Both the position numbers and the translations under genes were made by a program. Under the pieces are notes generated by a model, which made no database searches, had not been told where the DNA came from, and saw only the letters and a program-made list of their open reading frames with translations. This document shows, piece after piece, positions 24,898 through 36,535 of a stretch of 64,000 nt of DNA (the first letter of the stretch is position 1; the number at the start of each line of letters is the position of its first letter). The stretch is taken from the NCBI GenBank assembly GCA_025738555.1, contig JAOVFP010000016.1, positions 1,488,001 to 1,552,000 of the forward strand, written 5' to 3'. The DNA is from Cyathus striatus. Lineage: Eukaryota > Basidiomycota > Agaricomycetes > Agaricales > Nidulariaceae.

Positions 24898-26530
24898 TAG
24901 AGGAACTGGAAGACAACATAAACCAGCCAGTACCGGTAAGGTTGCCACAATTTTAGCCGATTTCCAACAGGAATCAAGTTGTATGGGCTTTCTCTTTGAG
25001 GGGAACAGGAATTTGAAAAAGGATGTAGAATACTTGCTAGAAGTAAACTTCATCACGTGCTTCGTTATGAGTTCATCGGAGTCTGAAGCGCTATTTGACT
25101 GTCGGAATCCGGAAGACATCCAGCCACATAAATATTAGACAACCTCACCTTCACTCTCTTTCCTCCTAACCACCATCGTCTTGACTTTCCTTCCCTGACA
25201 CTTGCTTCATGCTCCCTCCATATATTCTTACTATCCCTCATCCTCTTCAGAACTATTCGATACTGGTACTAAGTGTTAAGTAATTCCCTCTTCAACATTG
25301 TGGTGGCTGACCGCTCGTCTGGCGATGTCCCTTGTTTATTGATTTGTATCATGAACCTGTCCTGACGTATGTTATATCTCGTTCCATTTCGTGGATATTA
25401 ACCAAAAGGCCTCTCTTATAGTTGTTATCATTTCCCTCCTTGGTTTCGTCACCCCTTGCCCCATCGATTTCCATGTCAGCCTCCTATCATCTTCTGGCTT
25501 AATGTCTACTTACCAACGTTGTTCTATCACCACACTCTAGTATAAAATACTGCCCGCCTCTATCGGTCTCCGAAGATGTCTCGGGGTCGTGGTTGACATC
25601 GTCGAAAAGTGCGTACTCTCCATCTCGACAACCTCACCTCTATTTTTCTAGTGCAACTTTCGTTCGGACTCTGGCAACAACATCTGAAACCTCGACATTA
25701 ATCACTGACTTTTTCGATGGGCAAATACGTGTTGTACCCACCAGGTTTGGCATGCACCACGTCCACACAACTTAGGATTGGCGTTGAACACATGTATTTC
25801 TTCGGTAGCGAGTCGTGTGTCTGGCGGATCTGTGCTGGCCACCAGGTTGGGGGTAGTACTCGCTCCACATGTGCTATCCTCGACTTAGGTTTGTTGAAAC
25901 ACTTATTTCGTCAGCACACTGATAGTTCCTCCGTCAAATATGTGCTGTACCCACCAGGTTTTATATTATTATCAACGGGTGTTATGTCCGACTTAGGATT
26001 GGCGTTGAACTGGCGTATTTGTCTGTCGTTTCGACCTCGTTCCTATCCATATATCTCGCCGATCCGGTCCCATCTTCAAGTCTCGAATACTGGTCCTTTC
26101 TTTTTGCAAGACATCAACAACGTTTGAGCTTCAGAATATAAAGGTACGTCCTCCCAGGGTGGGTGGGATAGTTACTATCCTTCCTCGTGCTCCCTTGTCG
26201 TGGGTCCTGGGCTTAAGACTTTGTGCTTGCACGAGTCGAACTAAGAGCGCGTTAAACTTTTTCTCTGGAATGGATACGTTATTATATATATCTTACTCGT
26301 AGTAATTCGAGCTTGTGTATGATTGTACTTTGATTATAATTGCTTAACGTTCTTTACACTTAATTAACACACGGTTTGCGGTTGCACCACTGAGGCTTTT
26401 GTATTATCTAATTTTGATCCCGTTGATAAGACTCGCTGGTCGGAAATTGCCGATTTCCAGATCCCTTAGAAAGGTTTGGAGTCCGACAGCTTGTCTTCGA
26501 CGTACCGTCATTTTCGTTCGTATCTTTTTC
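24898..26530. repeat. Dispersed 1.5 kb repeat, copy 1
   Basis: Matches 41235-42765 along its length (shared blocks such as tatgggctttctctttgagg and tgtgctgtacccaccaggtt). Compared with copy 2 it has about 130 extra bases near 26350-26475. Within the copy, related blocks with ccaccaggttt and ttaggattggcgttgaac occur more than once. No coding frame is convincing, though 26415-26466 reads FDPVDKTRWSEIADF, which could be the start of an element gene. It may be a long LTR or part of a retroelement; ends were not resolved. Confidence 0.65.
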
Positions 26531-26579
26531 ACCATACAGTAAGCTACTTATCACTCTTTAGTTCTATCTACCAAATTAT

Positions 26580-26800
26580 AATGCAATGTAAGTTGATAGG
26601 GCTGCGGAATGAACCAAGAGGTACTAGGTGTAAGGGAAACACCGACTTTATCGTCGCTTGAACAGTCCATCGACATATGTAAAGGTCGTCAATAGAAGGC
26701 AACATAGCCTGGTGGTACAACACGTTGTCGTTCAAACCATATAGGGCACGAATTCGAAAGTCAAGGTTGTCGTTGCCATTCTTTCACGAAGAATAAGTAA
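26580..26800 (+). repeat. tRNA-like box plus flank, matching 13.19-13.39 kb
   Basis: The core 26698-26777 (80 nt) has pairing ends ggcaac/gttgcc, an A-box-like tagcctggtgg and an aattcgaaag B-box-like core; its size fits a class II (serine/leucine) tRNA ancestor. The upstream part includes gttgatagggctgcgg, resembling the dehydrogenase 3' exon. Confidence 0.5.
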
Positions 26801-27649
26801 TCGAGATTATTTTTACCAAATGTATATTTCCTCTTACTCTGTTTCACTTACGTCCTACTATCTCAAAACTTGTAAATTATTAAGGCTCTTGATTTCCAGC
26901 TGTAGTATCATCCAAAGCTCCGTCATAAATCAATACGATAACGTTGAGTGAGACCAATATAGTCTATCAATAGCCATCATTATGTACAACTTTTCAGAGA
27001 TAGCTGGTAATTGAACAAATGATATGGCCACGTATGACATAGTATTTTTTACGGTTTATCATTCCACTTTTAGAATAAAGATGAAGATATCATTAAATGG
27101 AGACGAACCGGTTGTAGAAGGGGATTGGATCTTATCACTTATCGATTGGATATGGTCAATACTTCCCAGCGTTGTCGAGTTGAGGTGATACCGGGACGTA
27201 ACTGTGTTATTGATACATCTATTAATTAGCTGTGGTGGTGCCCATACAAGTGGCGAGCGGGTATTGTTCTCGCATCTCTAGAACTCAATAAGTAGCTTAG
27301 TTCGGAACGCCGTAGATAACTGTAGAAGACGACTACATGATTACTAAGTACTATAAGTTTATAAATATTGTAAACGCGTAAATAACGAAGTGGTATCTAA
27401 CTCAAATTACTCACCACACTCGCGTGTTTGCGAAGTACCCTCATATGTGCGTCCGACGCGTATTTTCAGAAAACTCCTTTCAAATTATTTGTGTTTTGTG
27501 TATATAGAAAGAATTAGCGATTTGACTTGGATCTGTCGGGAGTCTGTCATCGCCATAGTGAGATGGTAGGCCCAGGTAAAATCTGCGAGTAGGAATTTCT
27601 TTGCTTCTTTTCTTTCCTTTTTTGTATGCAGTTCCCGCGACATTGTAGT
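26801..27649. other. Intergenic, nothing recognised
   Basis: No supported gene or element boundary. Confidence 0.4.
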
Positions 27650-27651
27650 TA

Positions 27652-29585
27652 TCGTGTACCGGAACCGCATGCCTCACCTTTTCGGCTTCTCCCTTAGACG
27701 GCAATGTCCTAATGGACAGTCATGGACCACTACGCCCCTTCACCATAGCTTACGTAATCAATTCAATTTCGTACGGGAACCCAGGCGGGAGTGTGGGAAT
27801 AGCGACAAGAAATGGTCAAATTTCTCCTGTAAAAGTAGAGGAGTAGAAATAAAATGTTAAAATGCTCACTAAGAACAGATACTGATGGACAGAAGGAGTG
27901 AACTTACTTTCCAATAGCACAACTCGTTGAATTTAAGTAATATTTAAAGTGCTGGCCGGCATCGCCTTTCTGCAGCGCATTGCGGTGTAGGCTCCACCGA
28001 AGTACAAACACAAACAAACACAATCATGTGATTCTGGGACCAATCAACGATCTCTAATTTCCCAGGATACGCGTCGTGCTCTTTCTCCACCATCATGCAT
28101 GCAACATTGCCGCTCTCCTGCATCAAGACGCTGCCACCGCACGAAGTTTTCAAGCTACGTATTCAGGATAGTATCTCTGCATCCACCTCCTCACGTTTGA
28201 TGACAGAACGAGAATGAAAATTATCAACCAAACGTCGCTTTGATGTGCGCGCAAGAGCTGGGTTATGGAGATGTCGCGGGTGGAAGGAAATAAATGACAG
28301 ATAAAGGGGACTTGCAAGATATGGGTACGAGGGTGGGGGACATATAGCAGCCTTTGTTTATGGTAGCATGTATTCACATGTATGTAGATGCTAATATATA
28401 TATGTTATACATAATTTCAAATTTCAGTGCATGAGTTGATATGAAATTGATGGGACAATGGACTTATCACATGACGAGAGCGAGACGTTGTTTACAGTCA
28501 CTGATGGTGATCTCGGTCACCTAAGATCAAATTGAGAAATAAGACATAAAATGTTTCGAATACTGCCATACATTTATGTTAAAGTTATGGTACACCTTCC
28601 AAAGAATAAATTGAGACCTTTTATGTAATTTTTGGATCCTCCAGTGTGTTTCTATGAATATTTTTTTAAAGTGCATGCGATCTTGGAAAAAACTAGGAAG
28701 CCGGTCATAGCGCGGGAACTTATTATTGTGCGGCGTTTAGTACCTGACAACTTAATATCTTATCTTATCAAGTGCTACTGGGCAGCCGGTTGACTCGCGC
28801 TTGCCTGTGCTCTCTGCACTTTACCTCTGCTTACTCCGTTGCTCACCCTAAAATGCTTCCACAAAAGCTTCTAAAATATAATTGAGATACCATTCATTAA
28901 TTTTCCGACAGTTATTTGCGAGTTGAAAGCCTTTTCCAAAAATTCCTCCATTTGACATTCCCATGTCCCGAAAATGGAATTTTTCTCATCTCATCACTCC
29001 AGCACCTCAAATAAAACGTTAAAAAGTGCGATAAATACACTAATATATTTTGGATAATACTAATAACATTTATGCCAAATTTCAAGGTCAGTGTTCGACT
29101 ACACAATCCACAGTAGTGCTTTCAACTTGCAGTAGGGGGGATGAGGAATATACCAAACATACAAACTTAAACCTTTATTGCAAAATTTAAACAAAGCAAA
29201 TATGCCGTGAAAATGTTGTAGAAGCGTGCTTTAGAACTTGAAAAATGAGTATGGTTAGTCGCCATATAGAAAGATGTTCTTGAAAAGTGACTGTGCAGCA
29301 GATACGAAGCAGCTGATGGGAAATAGACAGCCAAATAGATGAAGCAATAGCATGGCGAGACTTACAGTTGTTATAGCATGGCCAAATCTATGTCATTCTG
29401 CATATAAATTGAGATATATGAAGGCAATACTTATATTATTATTATTATTGAGATTTCTTTTTTGCAGGGGACTGACTTGTTCTGTTAAAAATTCCTGCTG
29501 ACCGACTGCTAGGTGTGGCCGAGTTCCTGATTACGTACTGTAGCTCTTAAGCCGAAAAAGGGAGGCATGCGGTTTAGGAACACCG
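27652..29585 (-). mobile_element. Element Y, left inverted copy, with nested insertion
   Basis: Reverse-complement copy of the element at 29823-30714, almost identical over some 840 bp (27652-28494); the main difference seen is a 6-bp indel in a gaaaga run. It is flanked by TA on both sides (27650-27651 and 29586-29587). Its final 45 bp (29541-29585) are separated from the body by a 1,046 bp Tc1-like insertion. It carries short frames identical to those of the right copy but no transposase. Confidence 0.75.
28495..29540. mobile_element. Tc1/mariner-like insertion inside element Y
   Basis: The intact right copy of element Y shows that 28495-29540 is inserted. The insertion is bounded by TA duplications (28493-28494 and 29541-29542), and both tips read CAGT with an imperfect inverted repeat (cagtcactgatggtgatctc against cagtacgtaatcaggaactc). 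These are Tc1/mariner hallmarks. The interior is AT-rich with no transposase frame longer than about 60 codons, so it is non-autonomous or decayed. Confidence 0.75.
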
Positions 29586-29822
29586 TAGGGGAGACATGAG
29601 CGCTATTTTCGGGACTTTGAAACCATGAAACAGCCTCTTGTTCCCATCACCAGGAAGTGTGTGACCGGGGTGATGTGACTGTGATGTGATGGTGTTCCAC
29701 GTGATACGGTGATGGGTCGGTGGTGGCGAGAGCGAAAATCTTTTGTTTGTTTCTTACACTCATGCTCTCCTCGACGATGTTGTATTTACATTAAAGCTAA
29801 CCGAATGGATAAGTACTACATA

Positions 29823-30714
29823 CGGTGTTCCTAAACCGCATGCCTCCCTTTTTCGGCTTAAGAGCTAAACAACGTCTCGCTCTCGTCATGTGATAAGTCC
29901 ATTGTCCCATCAATTTCATATCAACTCATGCACTGAAATTTGAAATTATGTATAACATATATATATTAGCATCTACATACATGTGAATACATGCTACCAT
30001 AAACAAAGGCTGCTATATGTCCCCCACCCTCGTACCCATATCTTGCAAGTCCCCTTTATCTGTCATTTATTTCCTTCCACCCGCGACATCTCCATAACCC
30101 AGCTCTTGCGCGCACATCAAAGCGACGTTTGGTTGATAATTTTCATTCTCGTTCTGTCATCAAACGTGAGGAGGTGGATGCAGAGATACTATCCTGAATA
30201 CGTAGCTTGAAAACTTCGTGCGGTGGCAGCGTCTTGATGCAGGAGAGCGGCAATGTTGCATGCATGATGGTGGAGAAAGAGAAAGAGCACGACGCGTATC
30301 CTGGGAAATTAGAGATCGTTGATTGGTCCCAGAATCACATGATTGTGTTTGTTTGTGTTTGTACTTCGGTGGAGCCTACACCGCAATGCGCTGCAGAAAG
30401 GCGATGCCGGCCAGCACTTTAAATATTACTTAAATTCAACGAGTTGTGCTATTGGAAAGTAAGTTCACTCCTTCTGTCCATCAGTATCTGTTCTTAGTGA
30501 GCATTTTAACATTTTATTTCTACTCCTCTACTTTTACAGGAGAAATTTGACCATTTCTTGTCGCTATTCCCACACTCCCGCCTGGGTTCCCGTACGAAAT
30601 TGAATTGATTACGTAAGCTATGGTGAAGGGGCGTAGTGGTCCATGACTGTCCATTAGGACATTGCCGTCTAAGGGAGAAGCCGAAAAGGTGAGGCATGCG
30701 GTTCCGGTACACGA
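29823..30714 (+). mobile_element. Element Y, right copy (892 bp)
   Basis: Tips are inverted and similar: cggtgttcctaaaccgcatg at the left, and at the right the complement of tcgtgtaccggaaccgcatg; both continue into ttttcggctt. TA dinucleotides flank it (29821-29822 and 30715-30716). It is non-autonomous. Near-identity with the inverted copy 234 bp away indicates recent activity or ongoing gene conversion. It ends 116 bp upstream of the DUF7330 start codon at 30831, so it now forms part of that gene's promoter region. Confidence 0.78.
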
Positions 30715-30830
30715 TACTCCCCTCTTTCCCAGCAATTTGAGAATCTCCCCGTCCCCGTTTTTCCCTCGCCTCCACTCCTCCTCCTCCCACCCATACCCCG
30801 TGTCCTTCGCCCCCCTCGCTCAATCTCGAA

Positions 30831-31732
30831 ATGATTCTGGTAGATGATAAACAGGTCGAAGCGCTCGAAGCTAGACGGTTGGCTGAGGAGCATATGAATG
30901 TTCGTTTTCTCCCATTCTCCATCTCCATTTCACAGTAGATACTTACTATCCCCGGGGAATGATTAGGAGCCCCCACCAGCCTACGCAACGCTGCACCAAA
31001 ACCCTTTCTGCTCCTCTTCACCTTCTCGGACCCCAAGCACTCCACGTCCACCCACGAACTATGTTTCCATCTCGCGCACGCACTCGAATATCCGCGAGAC
31101 GTACACCCTCGATCATACGCTGTACATTCCAACGTTTCTCCTTCCGCCTTTAGCGAAGGACGAGACAGAGGAGACGAGGAAGAATTTAAAGCTTGAGGTG
31201 GCGCATGGGTGCGTTAATGCCAAGGTTAAGCTTGTTGAGAGCGACGAAGGGAGCGAGAGGAAGAGGAAGAGGGTGATGATGGCGATGAAGAGTGAACATG
31301 GTGGGATTAGTGCTAAAATCGTATGTTCCATTTCTCCTTCCTTCCTCTCTTATTCTCGGTACTGACTACATGCAGATGGGACCACCAACCCGCCCCCCAT
31401 TCCACATCCACCTAAAAAGCACAAACGGCGACATCCGCCTACACATCCCAAGGAACTTCCACGGACCAATAACTGTCTCCCTCAAACACGGTTCACTCAA
31501 GTTCTCAGAATCCCTCTCTAGGGGACTTACGACCTTTGGCGATGTGAATGGTACACGTACAGGGTTCATAGGTGACTTTAGCGCCGCTAGCGTGAGGGGC
31601 AAGCCGTGGGATGGGGATGAGATTAATGTGGAGGCTCGTCATGGGTGTGTGAGGGTTCAGTTTGATGATGATGAGGGTGGGAGGGTTGTTAGTGGAAAAC
31701 CGAGTTTTTTGAATCGTGTGTTTGGGTTTTAG
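30831..31732 (+). CDS. DUF7330 domain protein 1
   Basis: Three exons (30831-30899, 30967-31320, 31376-31732) give about 259 residues. A short N-terminal exon (MILVDDKQVEALEARRL) is followed by a proline-rich PPPAYATLHQNPF segment and the DUF7330 region: NYVSISRTHSNI, IPTFLLPPL, LEVAHGCVNAKV, SEHGGISAKI, STNGDIRLHIPRNFHGPI, SLKHGSLKFS, GFIGDF and VEARHGCVRVQF. These repeated GxVxV/GxI strands suggest a beta-rich fold. Function is unknown; members are largely basidiomycete-specific. Exon phases and lengths match both halves of the fused gene at 43717-45380. No signal peptide or membrane helix. Element Y ends just upstream. Confidence 0.85.
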
Positions 31733-32240
31733 GTTCTTTTCTTTTCGTTTTTGTTTCGTGAGTTCCACTTTTCTTTGTCCTTTCAATATTTTTGACAGCT
31801 CCACAGATTCATTGTACCGCATATGCTCTCCATACCCACACTGTGCCGCTTTAAGAATAGGAAGTATTTATATATATATCTGTATATCCGTGTATAACAT
31901 CATTGTCGTTTGCTTTCATTTGAATTATAGGATTAGATGTGTTCTTTTTGTTCGAGGATTGTTGCTGTGGATGTGAGATGATCAGGGTAGGCTTCTTTTT
32001 TAGTGCCAAGATGTTTTTCGAGGTCTATGCTGTTCAAGGAACTCTCTTGTTCAGTGCTGTTGACCTCGTGCCCACCGTTGACAGTACCACTGCCACAAAC
32101 TTAACACCAATGACAACGACCAATGGGTTGTTGATGTACTACGACTCTACCCCGGTGACATCGGTATCATTCAAGGCGTATTTATAGGGCATACTAATAT
32201 TCTGATACTAAGATCGAGAAGATGAGGATATGTGTACGGA
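31733..32240. other. 3' flank duplicated with the DUF7330 gene
   Basis: From about 31800 to 32180 the sequence matches the 3' flank of the fused DUF7330 gene (about 45490-45910): shared blocks include taccgcatatgctctc and gaattataggattgga-type sequence. It shows that duplication involved genomic segments extending past the gene. No gene here. Confidence 0.6.
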
Positions 32241-33154
32241 AGGACCCCCGTTTAATGTTCGTCCCTGATGTCTTTGGGGTTTTTTGTCATCAGTCTTTCA
32301 TTACTTGTGCGGACATTTTTCAAAATATCTAAAGAAGTTAGACTTGCATCCGGATAGATAATTATCAGGATATCATGTCCTAAAATTACAATCATGTCCA
32401 TGAATTTCGGATGAAATTGCTACTCTCACCAATTTGTGTATCCCAGCCTAAACAAACTTCTTTTTTCAGTAGAAGCAGACAAGACAAAAATATGTGTTCA
32501 CCGCGAGAAGTATAAGTGACATGATATCATTTTAAGCTGAGGGCAAGTTGTCAACAAGACGGTCTTGCGCGTGTTCAACGCTATAGGGAGCCGGAAAACT
32601 CTCAAATTAATACTCGTTTGTAGTTCAAGTTCGCTCTAATAAACATGTTGCTTTTTACTTCTACAGGCTCTATTGTGCAAAAAGATGATCTATTCTTAGA
32701 ACTCAAGAAACGCGGCACAAACCTTGCTTGGCCTTATTGAAAGATTACATATATACATACAGTAGTACAGGATAATATATATTTTAGCCAGATGGTTTAA
32801 TATAAGCTATTTTGGTTGGTTAAATAGGAGAGAGGATCAGTTTTGTCCAAAGCCCATTTACCTTTACAAAATCTGCCTATAATAACCAGTTAACGACAAC
32901 AAATGTTTTCGGGAGCATACTTACTGTTCAGCAGTGTCGAAAGGAAATAGAAAAAGTAATCAAACCTTGTGTATGAAAGCAGATCTCGGTACCCAAAGGT
33001 ACCCTAAGAATGATGACCCTCACGTCACGCACACGGAAAAGGCTTCCATCTTGAGTCCTATAGAAACCTTGCCAAGCAAGGTAACTTCGAACAAAAATCC
33101 GGACAAAAACCTTTGGCTTAGAATCTAAGTGTAATAGGGATAAACAGGGGTCCT
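32241..33154. mobile_element. AGGACCCC-tipped DNA transposon (0.9 kb), second copy
   Basis: Inverted tips aggacccccgttta and its near complement taaacaggggtcct, with tccggac subterminal motifs near the right end, match the family of 22793-24414. Flanking 8-mers are only partly alike (gtgtacgg at 32232-32239, gtgtgagg at 33155-33162), so the target duplication is decayed or the left boundary is one base off. No transposase. It sits within the duplicated flank of DUF7330 gene 1. Confidence 0.7.
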
Positions 33155-33423
33155 GTGTGAGGTGATCAACAAGTGATTAATAGAAGAAAGATTCCGGGCG
33201 CCAATCGGAATATAACTATCCGTCTGGCTCCTCGATACAACAAGAACTTGAACCACCCAACTTCCTCAATTTCTGCGTCTGTTGAATTATTCCTGTCAGT
33301 TTCCAAAATGACAGACTATTCACAGACTCAGTCTTAGGTAAAGGTTTGTACGAAGAAACAATTTTTAATACAGAAGTACTGACAACAAGTAGCGAAATAG
33401 AACTTGATTCCCAATCTCCAGCT

Positions 33424-33952
33424 CTATTCCAGAGAGACAAAAGTGACAGAGTCTTCGTCGGCACGGTTCTCTTCTACGTCTACGCTAGTTTCATCAGCCC
33501 TAGGAATCATTGAGCGAGTTGCATATAAATAAAACGATGATGGATCAGGCAACTCACCGCTTCTGACCAGCGCAAGCTATCCAAACCGAGCGCAGAGCCG
33601 TATGTCCAGCTGTAGCACAGGTATTTCCGTACCACTGGCCTACCTGCGACGCAGGTGTACATTTGTCTTCGTTGTGCATGGTGATGCGCTGATTACTGTT
33701 GATGTCGAAGACATTTGCACCCCACCAGTCTGTACAAATTTATTTCAGTTCAAGATTATAATCCACACGAAGGGAAAAATACGAACCGCCGGGGGGGTCA
33801 ATGCAGGTGTTGCATCCGAGATTCCTATATTCCAAGCTGGGAGAACCACCACAAGTGGCTTCCTTGGAGTTATAGAAGTTTACGGAGGCTCCGCTAACAG
33901 TGGAGATGAAGGTGAGGAAGGAAGTAGCGAGGAAAGCATTGGTGAACTGCAT
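33424..33952 (-). CDS. Small secreted cysteine-rich protein
   Basis: Three exons join in frame to a 137-residue protein. Residues 1-21 (MQFTNAFLATSFLTFISTVSG) form a signal peptide with an AxG/S-type cleavage region. The mature part has six cysteines (34, 47, 50, 79, 93, 108), enough for three disulfides, and the C-terminus is acidic (DVEENRADEDS) before the stop at 33424. The start at 33952 was chosen because the upstream in-frame methionine would bury the signal peptide. Such secreted proteins are common in mushroom secretomes and often serve in fungus-host or fungus-environment contact; no specific function can be given. The first intron splits the codon after DPPG; the second follows GQKR. 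Confidence 0.8.
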
Positions 33953-36535
33953 GTTATAAGAGTGCAATGTCTTGTTGACTGGTCGAACGAATAGTAGTCT
34001 TTTATACAAAAAATGACCATTGCTGAGTTGTCCAATGTCTCCTTCCGATCACAAGTTACTACACACTAGTAGGAGCGCCCTTCATCAGCTTCTTCGTCAT
34101 GATACGTTTGCCATAATTCGGCTCGGACGTCGAGGAGACTGTTACATATGTTACATATTGGCATTTACTTGGTATAGTACTCCGCATTGTTAGTCAAAGT
34201 TTCACCCTAAGGAGAATGGGGAACGACTTACTAGCCCTAACCACTTGATCACTGAAAAGCTGTCCTGAAATTTCCATCGCTTTATTGTAGAAAACCTTTA
34301 ATTTTAATGTTAACACACCTGTGTAACTTACTCTTCTATGCATTAAGATGAGACACCATTCAAAGTAGCCGCAAATTTATGAAGGGGAAGAAAAACACTC
34401 TACCTGGCACTGGGACACTTGAATTTCTATTTCAGCATCGATTTATATCACAGCCTGTTAACTTACCTCATATGACATCCATGTGATCAGCAGATACACC
34501 GTTCAAAGTTGATCCAAAGGATCATGATTCCGTAAATTACATAAAATGAAAGTAAAATAAGAATCGTATACATCTTATTTATTTCATTATCGATTATTCT
34601 GGCAACAAGCTGAACAACTTACTCACAATATCACTTGGAAGGGTGTCACTATCGCTCCAAAGATCGGGAAGCTTAAAGTAGTAGGTACTTCATATCCACC
34701 GGAGACTAGATAATAATCAATTCTTGATCAGATGCTAAATGTGCCCCGAATCACGTTGAGGGTAGAGAGTGAAGAATGCATGGCCTAGTCAGCCTAGCTA
34801 TGCGACTAGCATCCACTGATGGTTTCAAGTATACTTAGCTTGAATATAGCTGCCGTATACCTGGAATGGGGCGCAGTGGAATACGTCTGATATGATGGCT
34901 TAGTTGACTCCTTTGATGTAACGATGATTCAAAATCTGTATATCAAGCACTGATACAGCGTCAAGCGGCACCATACACATATGCCACATGGCAATTGGTT
35001 ATATATCTCAGCTTATATAACCCCAACTCGATGACGCAAAGAAGGATAACTCGACGATTTATGTATAATATAGCTGAGGCCAAGAAGAGACATCTGAACC
35101 AAGACCGGTTAATGGTAGTGGTACCGACAGCCATTCCACTATAAGCTGCACGTCACAAAGCATAATAGCACTTGAGAAGAGCATTCAAAAGACTGAACTC
35201 ATCGCGAACCAATGTCCGTCATGCACGCTCGTAAGCAGGTAGCTTGTTTAGCAAATTGTGAAGAGTGGAGAGTTGGATGCATAGGACCAATGAAATAAAG
35301 GAGTGAGGGAAGACGGGGTTTGGCGGTGGGATGTTTGCGTGTTGAACGTTGAATTGCCGAATTGGAAGAATTCCAGTGTGCCATGTGCTGAACTGGAGTC
35401 ATGGCTTCGTTTCTGATTGATAACTGTCGGTAAGCACCGAGGCTATGAACTGTTTCGTCACCAAGAGGGTGATTGATTTCAAATATGGTAGAGTGAAATC
35501 AATTACTTACCATTGTAATACTTTGAAATCATTGTTTGTATGTAGAAGTGAATATAAATGAAATCAATCCTTTTGTAGTTAGAAATCAATCCCAGTTCAA
35601 TCTGAAATCATTAGAAATCATTAGAGTGAAATAAATGTGCAATCAATGAGAAATCAGTCAAAAATCAATGAATAACTCAAAATTGTTAGGTACCCCAACT
35701 ACAGGATATACTAGATACTAGGGTGGTTAACTATATACATATACTTACTTTATCTACTAGACTATGAGTCCTTTTCTAACAAATAAACTTTACTCTATAT
35801 TACACATACCTGGGGAGAGAGATCAGTGTTGGAACCGGTCATTTGTACTTAGTTTAAATTGCATTTCAAAGTGAAATCATTGCTGAAATCAATCCTTTTG
35901 GACTTTGTAGTATTAATAGTACAAGTTACAGGCCTTTTAAAGAGAGAAATCGAGTATACTACTTAACAAGGTATAGTACTACCATGTAAATTAGGGAGTG
36001 TCGGACCGTATGATAGACGTAAGTTTTTGAGAGACACGGAGCCGTGGTTCAAGCTGGGAAGATAAATTCTTCAAAGAGATTCTGGGGTGGAGAGACTCGG
36101 TTGTTGCGGGAGTACCAAATTCGGTGCAATGTCGGGGTTCTTGCACTACTTTAGCGTGGAATAGAGGGCAGCTAGTTCCTTGTGCGTAATTAGAGCTTTG
36201 GCTGTGGCAGACAGCGAAGGGGTCGAGCGAAGCGGTGAAGAGAACGATAAGAAAGTTCAAATTGACTAGAAAGACCTGTAAAGCGCGAGCCGTGGTTTGA
36301 TCGTCGATTATATTACGTAGTGGTCACGTGACCATGGCCGCTGTACCTCGAGAAGTGTTGAGTTTTGTAGACACCTGCTCTACAATGTTACTCACTTCAG
36401 ACAAGTAGACTTTCGAGCTTTAGGGTAAGCTCAAGAAAGGTCTATCGTCATCTGACAGAGTTTGACTCGTGAAGTGAATGTGGGGCGATGGCATGGCCCC
36501 GAATGTCAGCGAACTGATCGTCGATCGCGTCTCTC
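33953..36535. other. Long intergenic region with a GAAATCA-rich tract
   Basis: No supported gene in 2.6 kb. A frame at 35991-36260 (minus) begins with a hydrophobic stretch but has no further support. From 35465 to 35915 the motif gaaatca(at) recurs about a dozen times, described as a separate repeat. Confidence 0.45.
35465..35915. repeat. Cluster of GAAATCAAT motifs
   Basis: About a dozen copies of gaaatca/gaaatcaat lie in 450 bp, mostly on the plus strand, in two clusters separated by about 180 bp without them. The block tgaaatcaatccttttg occurs twice (about 35558 and 35883). Such clusters resemble the subterminal transposase-binding motifs of hAT or En/Spm-type elements, but I could not find matching tips. 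Confidence 0.5.

Noticed and set aside
30506..31132. 208-codon minus-strand open frame
   Set aside because: It is the shadow of DUF7330 gene 1 and of element Y; it crosses the transposon boundary and lacks motifs, while the plus strand gives a well-spliced family member.
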